From Citromicrobium sp. JLT1363 (GTDB lineage Bacteria > Pseudomonadota > Alphaproteobacteria > Sphingomonadales > Sphingomonadaceae), in the NCBI RefSeq assembly GCF_000186705.1, contig NZ_AEUE01000010.1, forward strand, positions 62,001 through 126,000: a stretch of 64,000 nt of DNA, read 5' to 3'. Under the pieces are notes generated by a model that worked only from the letters and a program-made list of their open reading frames with translations, was not told the DNA's origin and made no database searches. Positions 1 to 11,109 of the stretch are shown here, one piece after another. Position numbers and translations under genes: made by a program. How positions within the stretch are numbered: position 1 is the stretch's first letter; every line of letters begins with the position of its first letter.

Positions 1-1508
1 CCCTCGGTCGCCAGACGGTCCTGCGCGCCGCGAAGGACGGTGACCGGCGGGGCAACGTCGCAGGCGAGCGCGCTCCAGTCCGAGGCATAGAGCTGCAGTT
101 CCTGCATCGCCGCGGCGAACCCGTGTTCGAAGATCGCGAGCGATGCGTCGCGCAGGAATTCCCGGTTGTCGGGCTGCGCAGCAAACGCGTGATCCGCCGC
201 GGAATCCCTGAAGAAGGTATCCATGTAATTCCCCAGCAGTCCCTTGCGGATCTTGGCGACGACGGCCCTGACATAGAGGCGCATCGCGGCTGGCAAGCGC
301 CGGGTGAGTTGCAAGGGCAGGCGGTGCCCGATGCCGAGCATGGCCAGTTCCTCGTCGGTGCTGATCGGCAGCGCAGGCCCGGCGATCACCACCCTCTCGC
401 ACAGATGCGGGAACTCCCTCGCGAAGGCGAGCGCGAACGCAGTCCCGCCCGAGGCGGCAAGCAGGCGCGCCCGGCCGATCCCCAGCTGATCGAGCAGGTG
501 AACCATCCCCCCGGCGAAGGCGATGGCCATGTCCTCTCCGCTCCCTTCCTCCGCCGTCCGGCCGCAATAGGGGCGCCAGGGCGCGATAACGCGAAGATTG
601 GCTTTCTCGAGTGCCTCCACGGTCGCCGGCGGGAGGAAGGGTCCGCCGAACAGCGGATGGAAATAGAGCACCGGCGCACCATCCGCCGCCCCGTAGAAGT
701 TCACCCGGGTTTCGACCTCATCGAGCAGGAAGGTCTGGCTCGGGTGGCGCAGCGCATCCTGGCCGGAGACTTCGCGCCGGAGGCCGGTCAGCCCCCGAAA
801 GCCCCCGTAGAGCGCGATCAGCTCGCCTTGCGAGCCAAGTTCCAGCTTGTGCAGCAAGCGTTTCAGCTGGTTGCGCACCGTCCCTAGCGAGGTCTCCCGC
901 TCCTGCGCCAGAAGCCGCAGGTTTCCGCGTTCGAGCACTTCGCGCACGATCGCCTGTTCCGCCGGCGTCAGGGCAAAGGCCTGCGCGAAGTGCGCGGCGC
1001 TTTGCGCCTCCCAGCGCAGCGGCACCGGGCATAGTTCGACTGCCGCAGAATCGTTCGCGCTGCGGCGGGCGAGGTGCGGAGTCGGGCGATCGCAATCGGG
1101 CGACAGCAGCAGGCCGATCACCGCCTGCCGCTCCTCCCCCTCGCCGATCATCTTGAGGATGGCGCGGTCTTCGCGTGCCCGGTCGGTCAGCCAGACACGC
1201 TCGGGCAGCGAATCTCCCGGGCCTGCATCGTGAATGGCGGCCGTCGCCGTCAGCAATCTCAGCCTTTGGTCCAGCAGGATAGTGTGCGCCTCGCCATCCG
1301 CGGTGGCGTCACCTCCGGGCAGAGCCGCGCCGCTCAGGATCGCATCGGCATTCTCGAAGTGAAACGACAGCCGCGCACCGCCATCGGCGAGCGCACCTTT
1401 ATCGGCAAGCTGCGTGAGAACCGGCCTCAGCGAGAGCAATTGCGACGGGTCCGCCGCGACCGCGTAGATCCGGGCAATGAGTTCGTCGTGGTCGCTCGCC
1501 TTGCTCAT
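1..1508 (-). CDS. LuxR-type HTH / alpha-beta hydrolase fold protein (3' end beyond window)
   Basis: Reading from an ATG at 1508 leftwards, the frame stays open for 502 codons and runs off the window edge, so the C-terminus is missing. The N-terminal ~180 residues are not recognised. A LuxR/GerE-like helix-turn-helix follows (~200-255, including TPAEQAIVREVL and SLGTVRNQLKRLLHKL). From ~285 on there is an alpha/beta-hydrolase fold with an intact nucleophile elbow, AASGG, Ser353. The protein is a clear paralogue of the divergent gene at 1817, sharing domain order and many residues. It may be a ligand-hydrolysing or ligand-sensing transcription factor; substrate and targets are not visible. Start chosen because MSKASDHDELIARIYAVA aligns with the paralogue's N-terminus. 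The family call is firm and the function is inferred. Confidence 0.85.
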   Translation of the reverse strand, partial: MSKASDHDELIARIYAVAADPSQLLSLRPVLTQLADKGALADGGARLSFHFENADAILSGAALPGGDATADGEAHTILLDQRLRLLTATAAIHDAGPGDSLPERVWLTDRAREDRAILKMIGEGEERQAVIGLLLSPDCDRPTPHLARRSANDSAAVELCPVPLRWEAQSAAHFAQAFALTPAEQAIVREVLERGNLRLLAQERETSLGTVRNQLKRLLHKLELGSQGELIALYGGFRGLTGLRREVSGQDALRHPSQTFLLDEVETRVNFYGAADGAPVLYFHPLFGGPFLPPATVEALEKANLRVIAPWRPYCGRTAEEGSGEDMAIAFAGGMVHLLDQLGIGRARLLAASGGTAFALAFAREFPHLCERVVIAGPALPISTDEELAMLGIGHRLPLQLTRRLPAAMRLYVRAVVAKIRKGLLGNYMDTFFRDSAADHAFAAQPDNREFLRDASLAIFEHGFAAAMQELQLYASDWSALACDVAPPVTVLRGAQDRLATE

Positions 1509-1579
1509 GAAGCATCTGGAATCCCACTTGAACCCGAAGACGCCATCTATGGCTTCAGCATGCTCGCAGAGCAAGGCAT

Positions 1580-1609
1580 GGGGGCCACCCCGCTGCCGGG
1601 ATGGCCCCC
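1580..1609. other. Inverted repeat in the divergent intergenic region
   Basis: Arms GGGGGCCA (1580-1587) and TGGCCCCC (1602-1609) flank a 14-nt loop between the two divergent LuxR-hydrolase genes. There is no T-run, so it is not an intrinsic terminator. It could be an operator or chance in GC-rich DNA. Apart from this and the palindrome at 1737, I see nothing coding in 1509-1816. Confidence 0.35.
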
Positions 1610-1736
1610 GGCGGGACTGACGACGGCAAGCCATCGTCGGATCGCAAACGTCCCGCCAAGCTCGGCGATCTCAGTGTTTCGCGCACCCGGACGGTGCGCG
1701 TGCCGCACGCCCTAGCGGCGGGAAATATCGCGCGGC

Positions 1737-1754
1737 ATGTCCCATCTGGGACAT
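1737..1754. promoter_or_regulatory. Perfect palindrome, candidate operator of the divergent LuxR-hydrolase pair
   Basis: ATGTCCCATCTGGGACAT is a perfect 7-bp dyad with a 4-nt spacer. It lies 62 bp upstream of the ATG at 1817, in the intergenic region shared with the paralogous gene starting at 1508. Position and symmetry suit binding of a dimeric HTH protein such as either flanking regulator; this is inference. Confidence 0.45.
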
Positions 1755-1816
1755 TCCCATCCGCCCGGCGCGGTGCTGTTTGCGGGCGTCAAAGCCCAGC
1801 GGATCGCAACGCAACC

Positions 1817-3502
1817 ATGACCAGGCACGCCAGCTCGACCGAAATCGAGAAGATCGTCGCGCAAGCCTATTCGGCGATCGCCAGCCCCGAGAGCGTTATC
1901 GAGCTTCTGGGACCGGTATCGCGTGTCGCATCGGCCGGAGCCGACGGGGCCTCCGCGCTCGAAGTGCATCTCGAAAATGCCGCCGACATCATCGATCGGG
2001 TCTATCCCCTGACGCCCGACGATCTCGCCGATCTCACCTTCCGGCAGCCCGGCGAATACGACAGCGATCTGACCATCGATGCGCAGCGGCGCATCCTGCA
2101 CATCGCCGGGGGCCTGTTTTCGGACCCGGCTTTTGCGCAAGGGCGCTTCCTGCCCGCCTGGGCATTGTCCCATGGCGCGGAATCGGAGCGCGTTCGTGAC
2201 GCCCTGCCCGCCGGCGACAATCCCGGCCTCGTGCGCATGGCGGACGGGGAAGACGATCCCCAGGGCATGTGGTTCATGGTCCGCCGCAGAGATCATGACG
2301 CCAGCGTCCACTTCGATTTCTTCGCGCTGCGCATGCAGTGGAACGACGAACACGGACTGAGTTTTCAGGATGCCCTGCGGCTGAGCGATGTGGAAACCAT
2401 GCTGCTGCGCCACCTGGTTCGCGGCGGGTCGCTGCGCAGCTTTGCGGATGCACGCGGGCGCTCCATCGGCACCGTGCGCAACCAGATGAAGGTGCTGCAG
2501 CGCAAGCTCGCCGTGCGATCGAAGGAAGAAGTGCTGCTGCTCTACGCAGGATTCGTCAGCACGCTGGAGGAAAGCTCGAAAAGGGCGAATGCCGCAGCGC
2601 ACGTCTGCGCCAATCTGCTGACCACCTCCACCGGAACGATCGCGTGGGAAGAGATGGGCGATCCCGAAGGGCAGCCGGCCGTCTTCTTCCATCCGCTGGA
2701 GGGTGCCCTCCTCCCCAAATCCGCCAATGCCGTTTTCGAGCAAGCGGGCCTGCGCATCATCGCGCCCTGGCGGCCCCATTACGGCGACACCAGCGGGCAC
2801 GGCTTCGGCCTTGCCGGGCTTTCATGCTTCGCGGAGAACGTGCAGGCCCTGCTGGATCACCTGCAGCTGGCGCGGGCGACCGGCTTCGCCACACAGGCAG
2901 GGGCGCCCTACATGTTCGCCTGCGCCAAGGCTTCGCCCGCGCGGTTCGACCGGATTGTCGGTGCCGGTGCCTTCCTTCCGGTGTCCGGCGAAAAAGAGAT
3001 GGCGATGATCCCGCTCAGCCATCGCCTCTCGATCGCAGCCGTCAGATCGACGCCCACGTTCGCCCGAATGTACCAGCGCGGCATGCGCGCCTCGATCGGC
3101 AAGGGATCGTTCCACCGCTTCATCGACAATTTCTACGCCGGGCACGAGCGGGAGCTGGCGGCGGTCAGGAACCCCGAACTGCAGAGCGTCTTCCGGCGTT
3201 CGGCAACCTATGCGCTGACCCGCTCGATCGACGGCGCGATCGACACGATGCAGACCTGGGCCAGCGACTGGTCGGGCCTGCTGGTCGATCCGAAGGTCGA
3301 TCTCACGCTGATCTACGGCACCCGCGACGCCAACATGCCGCCAGGCCTCGTCGCCGCTGCATCCGAAAGACTGTCGCTTCCCAAGGCCATGGCCGTCGAG
3401 GGCGCTGGCAGCTTCCTGCTGATGGATGCACCGGACAAACTGGCCCAAGTGCTTCGTCGAAAGGCGGATGGTGCCGCATGGAGGACGAAGAAGACGCTCT
3501 GA
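1817..3502 (+). CDS. LuxR-type HTH / alpha-beta hydrolase fold protein with degenerate active site
   Basis: The frame is open from 1601, but the ATG at 1817 (MTRHASSTEIEKIVAQAYSA) aligns with the start of the divergent paralogue, giving 561 residues. Domain order: unrecognised N-terminal region (~1-180), LuxR/GerE-like HTH (~185-245, with GRSIGTVRNQMKVLQRKL), alpha/beta-hydrolase fold (~275-555). The nucleophile elbow reads ATQAG where the paralogue has AASGG, so Ser is replaced by Gln360. The C-terminal site where the catalytic His normally sits reads GAGSFLLMDAP, without His. The hydrolase fold is therefore probably non-catalytic and may have become a ligand-binding sensor for the HTH. Regulation may involve the palindrome at 1737-1754. 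Target genes are unknown. Confidence 0.88.
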   Translation: MTRHASSTEIEKIVAQAYSAIASPESVIELLGPVSRVASAGADGASALEVHLENAADIIDRVYPLTPDDLADLTFRQPGEYDSDLTIDAQRRILHIAGGLFSDPAFAQGRFLPAWALSHGAESERVRDALPAGDNPGLVRMADGEDDPQGMWFMVRRRDHDASVHFDFFALRMQWNDEHGLSFQDALRLSDVETMLLRHLVRGGSLRSFADARGRSIGTVRNQMKVLQRKLAVRSKEEVLLLYAGFVSTLEESSKRANAAAHVCANLLTTSTGTIAWEEMGDPEGQPAVFFHPLEGALLPKSANAVFEQAGLRIIAPWRPHYGDTSGHGFGLAGLSCFAENVQALLDHLQLARATGFATQAGAPYMFACAKASPARFDRIVGAGAFLPVSGEKEMAMIPLSHRLSIAAVRSTPTFARMYQRGMRASIGKGSFHRFIDNFYAGHERELAAVRNPELQSVFRRSATYALTRSIDGAIDTMQTWASDWSGLLVDPKVDLTLIYGTRDANMPPGLVAAASERLSLPKAMAVEGAGSFLLMDAPDKLAQVLRRKADGAAWRTKKTL

Positions 3503-3523
3503 TCAGTCGCCATCCTCGAAAAT

Positions 3524-4489
3524 ATGCTGTATCGCGTCGTCATGACAGATCGACACGAAGCTGTTGTCGAAGAGGTTCTGCAATCGTCTTCCAGCGCCGC
3601 GCATTCCGTGGTCGCGGCCAGCTGGTGTCGTTCGGGCCTCAAGCACGGGCTGGACGCCGCAGCCGATCGCGTGCCGGAGCTTGTTTCGGGTCGCGATCTG
3701 ACCCAGCGGCGCCAGCGCCACGAGGTGATGCTGGATGTCGCCCGGCCCTTGCTCGACCAGTTGTTTCAGACCGTGTCCGCCACCGGGTGCGCGGTGATGC
3801 TGTCCGATAATGAAGGTGTGATTCTGGAGGCGCGCAGCCTGTCCGGCGACCGCGAATTGTTCGACCAGGTCGGGCTGACGCCGGGTGGGGTCTGGAGCGA
3901 AGGCCGCGAAGGGACCAACGGAATCGGGACGTGCCTGATCGAAGGCCGACCGATCACGATTCATCGCGACGAACACTTCGCCAGTCGCAATATCGGCATT
4001 AGCTGCATGGACGCGCCGGTGCGCGACGCCACGGGACGGTTGATCGGGGCCCTCGATATTTCGAATTGCCGCGACGATCACAGCGCCGCGATGGGCATAC
4101 TGGTTCAGAAGATCGTCCAGGATGCAGCGCGCCGGATCGAAAGCGGCGTCTTTCGCAAACACTTCGCCGCGCATCGGATTGTCGATGCCAATCTGCCGGG
4201 CGGCGATGCAGCCCTGCTGGCCGTGGATCGGGACGATCTGGTGATCGGCGCAACCTTTGCCGCAAGGCACCGCTTCGGGCTGACCGACGCTTGCCTGGAA
4301 GCGCGCCGTACAGCTTCCGACATTCTCGGTCGTGAAGAAGCCCTGTCCTTCCACGACTCGGAACGGGCGGTGTTGCGAAGGGCACTGGCGCAGGCCGATG
4401 GCAACGCCACTCGAGCGGCAAAGGCTCTCGGAATAGGGCGTGCGACGCTCTATCGGCGGATGGAAAAGGCAGGCTTGCAGCGCAGCTGA
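3524..4489 (+). CDS. AcoR-like GAF/Fis transcriptional regulator lacking the sigma-54 AAA+ domain
   Basis: 321 residues. A GAF-type sensor occupies ~60-190 ([39 protein letters not shown]), as in regulators of acetoin or alcohol catabolism of the AcoR family. The C-terminus ends in a Fis-type HTH (~280-318, [20 protein letters not shown]). The central AAA+ domain with the GAFTGA loop, usual in AcoR (~640 residues), is absent. The protein should therefore not activate sigma-54 RNA polymerase in the classical way. It lies just upstream of, and co-directional with, aldehyde and alcohol dehydrogenase genes, so it is probably their regulator. A second ATG at 3542 is an equally possible start; neither has a strong ribosome binding site. 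Confidence 0.85.
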   Translation: MLYRVVMTDRHEAVVEEVLQSSSSAAHSVVAASWCRSGLKHGLDAAADRVPELVSGRDLTQRRQRHEVMLDVARPLLDQLFQTVSATGCAVMLSDNEGVILEARSLSGDRELFDQVGLTPGGVWSEGREGTNGIGTCLIEGRPITIHRDEHFASRNIGISCMDAPVRDATGRLIGALDISNCRDDHSAAMGILVQKIVQDAARRIESGVFRKHFAAHRIVDANLPGGDAALLAVDRDDLVIGATFAARHRFGLTDACLEARRTASDILGREEALSFHDSERAVLRRALAQADGNATRAAKALGIGRATLYRRMEKAGLQRS

Positions 4490-4507
4490 CGCAGGGACAG
4501 GCCAGAG

Positions 4508-4525
4508 TGTCTCGATAGCGAGACA
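4508..4525. promoter_or_regulatory. Perfect palindrome upstream of the aldehyde dehydrogenase gene
   Basis: TGTCTCGATAGCGAGACA is a dyad with 7-bp perfect arms and a 4-nt spacer. It sits 104 bp upstream of the dehydrogenase ATG and directly after the AcoR-like regulator gene. It is a good candidate binding site for that Fis-type HTH protein. The assignment is inferred from position and symmetry. Confidence 0.5.
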
Positions 4526-4628
4526 GTTTGCCGAACCAGTAACCGCCCGGCTCTGTTCATCACCGCCTTTTCGCGGAACCATCATCCTCACGACCGGGAG
4601 CACCCGGCAATTTGGAGAGGATGAACTG

Positions 4629-6149
4629 ATGGACATGCAAACCAGCCCCGCCGCATCGATGACCGCCCCCTTTGCGGAGCGTTACGACAACTTCATCGGC
4701 GGCAAATGGGTCGCGCCCAAGGACGGGCGTTACTTCGACAATATCTCCTCGATCACCGGCAAGGCGGTCGGTCAGGTCGCGCGCAGTCAGGCGGCCGACA
4801 TCGAAGCCGCGCTCGACGCAGCGCATGCCGCGAAGGATGCCTGGGGCCGCACCAGCGTGGGCGAGCGCGCGCTGATCCTCAATCGCATCGCCGACCGGAT
4901 GGAGGAAAACCTCGAAAAGATCGCCATCGCGGAGACCTGGGACAACGGCAAACCGCTGCGCGAGACGATGGCCGCCGACATCCCGCTCGCGATCGACCAT
5001 TTCCGCTATTTCGCGGGCTGCATCCGCGCGCAGGAAGGCGGCATTTCGGAAATCGACCACGACACGGTCGCCTACCATTTCCACGAGCCGCTCGGCGTGG
5101 TCGGCCAGATCATTCCGTGGAACTTCCCGATCCTGATGGCGGTGTGGAAGCTCGCCCCCGCGCTGGCGGCGGGCAATTGCGTGGTGCTCAAACCGGCCGA
5201 GCAGACCCCGGCATCGATCATGGTTCTTATGGAACTGATCGGCGACCTGCTGCCCGCAGGAGTGGTGAACGTGGTCAACGGCTTTGGCGTCGAAGCGGGC
5301 AAGCCGCTCGCCAGCAGCAGCCGGATCGCCAAGATCGCCTTTACCGGCGAGACGAGCACCGGCCGCCTGATCATGCAATATGCGACCGAGAACCTGATCC
5401 CGGTCACGCTGGAGCTGGGCGGCAAGAGCCCGAACATCTTCTTCGAAGACGTGTGCCGCGAGGATGACGACTATCTCGACAAGGCGATCGAAGGCTTCGT
5501 GATGTTCGCGCTCAATCAGGGCGAGGTCTGCACCTGCCCCAGCCGCGCACTGGTTCACGAGAGCATCTACGACCGCTTCATGGAGCGGGCGATCCAGCGC
5601 GTCGAAGCGATCAAGGCGGGCAACCCGCTCGATATGGAAACGATGATCGGGGCACAGGCCTCGTCCGAGCAGCAGCAGAAGATCCTCTCCTACATCGACA
5701 TCGGCAAGCAGGAAGGTGCCGAGCTGCTGACCGGCGGCGAGGCTGCGCGGTTCGAGGGCGAGATCGCGGGCGGCTACTACGTCAAGCCGACCGTGTTTCG
5801 CGGCAACAACCGGATGCGCATCTTCCAGGAGGAGATCTTCGGACCCGTCCTCTCGGTCACCACCTTCAAGGATCATGACGAGGCGTTGGAGATCGCCAAC
5901 GACACGCTCTATGGCCTCGGCGCAGGCGTATGGAGCCGCGATGCCAACACCTGCTACCGCTTCGGCCGCGCGATCCAGGCTGGGCGCGTGTGGACCAACT
6001 GCTACCACGCCTATCCCGCGCATGCGGCGTTCGGCGGCTACAAGCAGTCCGGCATCGGGCGCGAAAACCACCGCATGATGCTGGATCACTACCAGCAGAC
6101 CAAGAACATGCTGGTCAGCTACAGCCCGAAGAAGCTGGGCTTCTTCTGA
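4629..6149 (+). CDS. NAD-dependent aldehyde dehydrogenase (acetaldehyde type)
   Basis: 506 residues, normal for the ALDH superfamily. The ATG at 4629 follows GGAGAGG at a suitable distance; [20 protein letters not shown] precedes the typical [10 protein letters not shown] entry. Visible motifs are the substrate-site [12 protein letters not shown], the general base Glu262 in LELGGKSPN, and the catalytic Cys301 in [11 protein letters not shown]. The GEVCTCPSR signature fits the ExaC/AcoD/AldB group that oxidises acetaldehyde to acetate with NAD+. Its neighbours, an AcoR-like regulator upstream and a zinc alcohol dehydrogenase and acetyl-CoA synthetase downstream, support an ethanol or acetoin catabolic role in the cytoplasm. 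Exact substrate is inferred. Confidence 0.93.
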   Translation: MDMQTSPAASMTAPFAERYDNFIGGKWVAPKDGRYFDNISSITGKAVGQVARSQAADIEAALDAAHAAKDAWGRTSVGERALILNRIADRMEENLEKIAIAETWDNGKPLRETMAADIPLAIDHFRYFAGCIRAQEGGISEIDHDTVAYHFHEPLGVVGQIIPWNFPILMAVWKLAPALAAGNCVVLKPAEQTPASIMVLMELIGDLLPAGVVNVVNGFGVEAGKPLASSSRIAKIAFTGETSTGRLIMQYATENLIPVTLELGGKSPNIFFEDVCREDDDYLDKAIEGFVMFALNQGEVCTCPSRALVHESIYDRFMERAIQRVEAIKAGNPLDMETMIGAQASSEQQQKILSYIDIGKQEGAELLTGGEAARFEGEIAGGYYVKPTVFRGNNRMRIFQEEIFGPVLSVTTFKDHDEALEIANDTLYGLGAGVWSRDANTCYRFGRAIQAGRVWTNCYHAYPAHAAFGGYKQSGIGRENHRMMLDHYQQTKNMLVSYSPKKLGFF

Positions 6150-6218
6150 GGCGATAGGCCCGGCGGGCGGCGGCGATCCCGTCGCCCGCGCAAACCCCCG
6201 AAATTCAGGAGAATTGTC

Positions 6219-7249
6219 ATGAGCAAGACCATGAAAGCCGCAGTCGTCCGCGCCTTTGGCCAGCCGCTTCAGATCGAGGAAGTGCCGGTTCCCGAAGTCC
6301 AGCCCGGCATGATCCAGGTGGCGATCCAGGCTTCGGGCGTGTGCCACACCGATCTGCACGCCGCCAAAGGGGACTGGCCGGTGAAGCCCGAGCCGCCCTT
6401 CATTCCGGGCCATGAAGGCGTGGGCTTCGTCTCTGCCGTGGGCAAGGGCGTGACCCATGTGAAGGAAGGCGACCGGGTCGGCGTGCCGTGGCTTTACACC
6501 GCCTGCGGCCATTGTGTGCATTGCCTCGGCGGGTGGGAGACGCTGTGCGAGAGCCAGCTCAACACCGGCTATTCGGTCAATGGCGGGTTCGCCGACTACG
6601 TGCTGGCCGACCCCAACTATGTCGGCCACCTGCCCGACAATGTCGGCTTCAACGAGATCGCGCCGGTGCTGTGCGCGGGCGTGACGGTCTACAAGGGCCT
6701 GAAGATGACCGACACCAAGCCGGGCGACGCGGTGGTGATCTCGGGCATCGGCGGTCTCGGCCACATGGCGGTGCAATATGCGGTGGCCATGGGGATGAAC
6801 GTGGTCGCGGTCGACGTCGACGACGCCAAGCTCGACCTTGCCCGCAAGCTCGGCGCGGTGGAGACGGTGAACGCGCGGACGGACAATGACCCCGCCGCGA
6901 CGGTAAAGCGGCTGACCGGCGGCGGCGCGCGCGGCGCGCTGGTGACGGCGGTGAGCGAGAAGGCGTTCGAACAGGCGGTCGGCATGGTCGGGCGCGGTGG
7001 TACGCTTGCGCTCAATGGTCTGCCGCCGGGCGATTTCCCGCTCAACATCTTCGGCATGGTCCTCAATGGCATCACGGTGCGCGGCTCGATCGTCGGCACG
7101 CGGCTGGACCTTCAGGAATCGCTCGACTTCGCCGCCGATGGCAAGGTCAAGGCGACGATTTCGACCGCCGGTCTGGACGACATCAATGCGGTTTTCGACC
7201 GGATGCGGCAGGGCCAGATCGAAGGGCGCGTCGTCCTCGACATGACCCA

Positions 7250-7253
<4 letters not shown>
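6219..7253 (+). CDS. adhP: Zinc-dependent alcohol dehydrogenase (AdhP/AdhA type)
   Basis: 344 residues, the usual size of the medium-chain zinc ADH family. Catalytic zinc ligands are visible in [15 protein letters not shown] and GHEGVG. The structural zinc lobe has four Cys ([16 protein letters not shown]). The Rossmann glycine motif is [13 protein letters not shown]. This group oxidises primary alcohols, chiefly ethanol, to aldehydes with NAD+. Start: ATG at 6219 preceded by AGGAGA. It lies 69 bp downstream of the aldehyde dehydrogenase, and its stop overlaps the next gene's ATG (ATGA at 7250). The three genes therefore look like one transcription unit converting alcohol to aldehyde, acid and acyl-CoA. 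Confidence 0.93.
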
Positions 7254-9526
<2,273 letters not shown>

Positions 9527-9750
9527 GCCGAACAGTCCGGGCGGTGTCGGCTGAGTGTCGTCCGCGCTCCGTCACCCCCGGTGCGCTTTCGGGCGAACTA
9601 TCGCCACCCTACATTGCGTCTGCTTTGCGCCCCGATTTCGGTCGTTGGCCCATGTGCTCGCCCCACCCGCTAGCTGTCATTGTCAGCGAACGCTCGAAAT
9701 CCGAGCCTGCTGCGACGCACGCCACGCTCGGTGCAATATCCCAGCGCCTG

Positions 9751-11109
9751 TTACGGACCGCTATCCATCCTGCCGATTGCCGCGTGAAATGAGACGAACG
9801 AGGTCGCAAGCGCAGCTTGGCTGTCGATCAGCGATTGGCGGCTGCCAATCAGCTGGCGTTGCGCGTCGAGCACGTCGAACAGTGTCGCCAGGCCTTCGCG
9901 GTAGAGCGCATCGGACTGTTCGAGCGCGGCCTCGCTCTGTTCGATGGCATCACTCAGCGCATCGATCCGCTGACCATTGGCTTCAAGCGCGACCAGTGAG
10001 TTCTCCACCTCGCCCAGCGCTTCGAGGAAGGTCAGCCGGTATTCGCCGAATCGCGCATCCGCTTCGGCCTCGGCGGCCGCCATCTCGGCGCGCCTGCGAC
10101 CGCCATCAAACAGCGGAACGTCGAGTGCGGCACCGACCGTGGCGATGAAGTCATCGAGTATGCCGCCGATGGAACCATCGCCCAGCAGCACACTGCCCGG
10201 AATCGTGAGCGAGGGGCGCAGGTCCGCCTGCTCGATCCCGACATTCGCGGCAGCGCGCAGCAGCGCGGCTTCGGCGGCTAGCACGTCGGCGCGACGACGC
10301 AACAGGTCGGCCGGGGTACCGGCGGGCGGGCCGCCGGCATATTCGGGAATGGTGCTCTCGCCGCTCGACGAAGGAGGCGCGAACAGGCCGGGCGGACGCC
10401 CCAGCAGGATCGCGAGGCGGTTCGCCGCCCCGGAACGCGCTATCTCGATCAGCCCGCGCCGCGCGCGCGTCTGCGCGAGGTCCGCAGCGGCCCGGCGCAC
10501 GTCGAGATTGGCGGCGAGCCCCGCTTCGAAGCGCAGGGTCACGATCCGCAGCGTGCGCTCCTGCAACTCGGTCGACTGGGCGAGCAGATCGAGCTGCGCG
10601 CCGGTGCGGCGGTATTCGATATACTGCGCGGCGATGGCTGCGGCGACCAGTCGGCGCTGGTCGGCAACGACGTATTCGGCCTGCGCGTAATCGGCGGCAG
10701 CAACGCGGATTTCGGCCGCGAGCCGCCCGGAGATGTCGGGATCGAACGTGCCCAGCAGGCCAATGCTGGCGGTATCGACGACATCGCTGCCGAGCCCGAT
10801 CGACGCATCCGCCGCCCCGTCGAGCCGGGGGAGCCGGTCCGCCCGCTCGGCGCGCAACAGTGCGGCGGCCCCGCGCAACCGGTCGCGCGCGATGGCGATC
10901 TCGATATTTCCGGCCAGGCCTTCCTCGACGAGGCCGTCAAGCACCGGATCTCCGAAGCCCTCCCACCAGTTCTCCGCTATCCCGCTGGGCGGAAGGTCTC
11001 TCGCATAGGCCTGCGGCGGCACGATCGCGGTCCCGGGCTCGTAGGGGTCGAGAGTCGCGCAGGCGGACAGCCCCAGCGCCGCGAGCGAAAGGATCGCGGC
11101 GCGCATCAT
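9751..11109 (-). CDS. Outer-membrane efflux lipoprotein (TolC/NodT family)
   Basis: 452 residues from an ATG at 11109 that overlaps the stop codon of the upstream RND gene. The N-terminus is a lipoprotein signal (MMRAAILSLAALGLSAC, lipobox LSAC), so the protein is probably lipid-anchored in the outer membrane. The body shows the duplicated outer-membrane-factor pattern: two long helical stretches and GRPPGLFAPP-type loops, ending in FDVLDAQRQLIGSRQSL. It is the exit duct of the tripartite pump formed with the two upstream genes. The frame is open further upstream to 11274, but that part is antisense overlap with the pump gene and has no signal sequence. Confidence 0.9.
   Translation of the reverse strand: MMRAAILSLAALGLSACATLDPYEPGTAIVPPQAYARDLPPSGIAENWWEGFGDPVLDGLVEEGLAGNIEIAIARDRLRGAAALLRAERADRLPRLDGAADASIGLGSDVVDTASIGLLGTFDPDISGRLAAEIRVAAADYAQAEYVVADQRRLVAAAIAAQYIEYRRTGAQLDLLAQSTELQERTLRIVTLRFEAGLAANLDVRRAAADLAQTRARRGLIEIARSGAANRLAILLGRPPGLFAPPSSSGESTIPEYAGGPPAGTPADLLRRRADVLAAEAALLRAAANVGIEQADLRPSLTIPGSVLLGDGSIGGILDDFIATVGAALDVPLFDGGRRRAEMAAAEAEADARFGEYRLTFLEALGEVENSLVALEANGQRIDALSDAIEQSEAALEQSDALYREGLATLFDVLDAQRQLIGSRQSLIDSQAALATSFVSFHAAIGRMDSGP

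Noticed and set aside
123-887. Long plus-strand open frame of 254 codons at the left edge
   Set aside because: It is antisense to the LuxR-hydrolase gene, which has recognisable HTH and hydrolase motifs on the minus strand. The plus frame has Arg/Pro/Gly-rich composition and no domain.
9527-9750. Short plus-strand frames between acs and the efflux lipoprotein gene
   Set aside because: Translations show no domain, and the region is the convergent end of two operons; nothing supports a gene.
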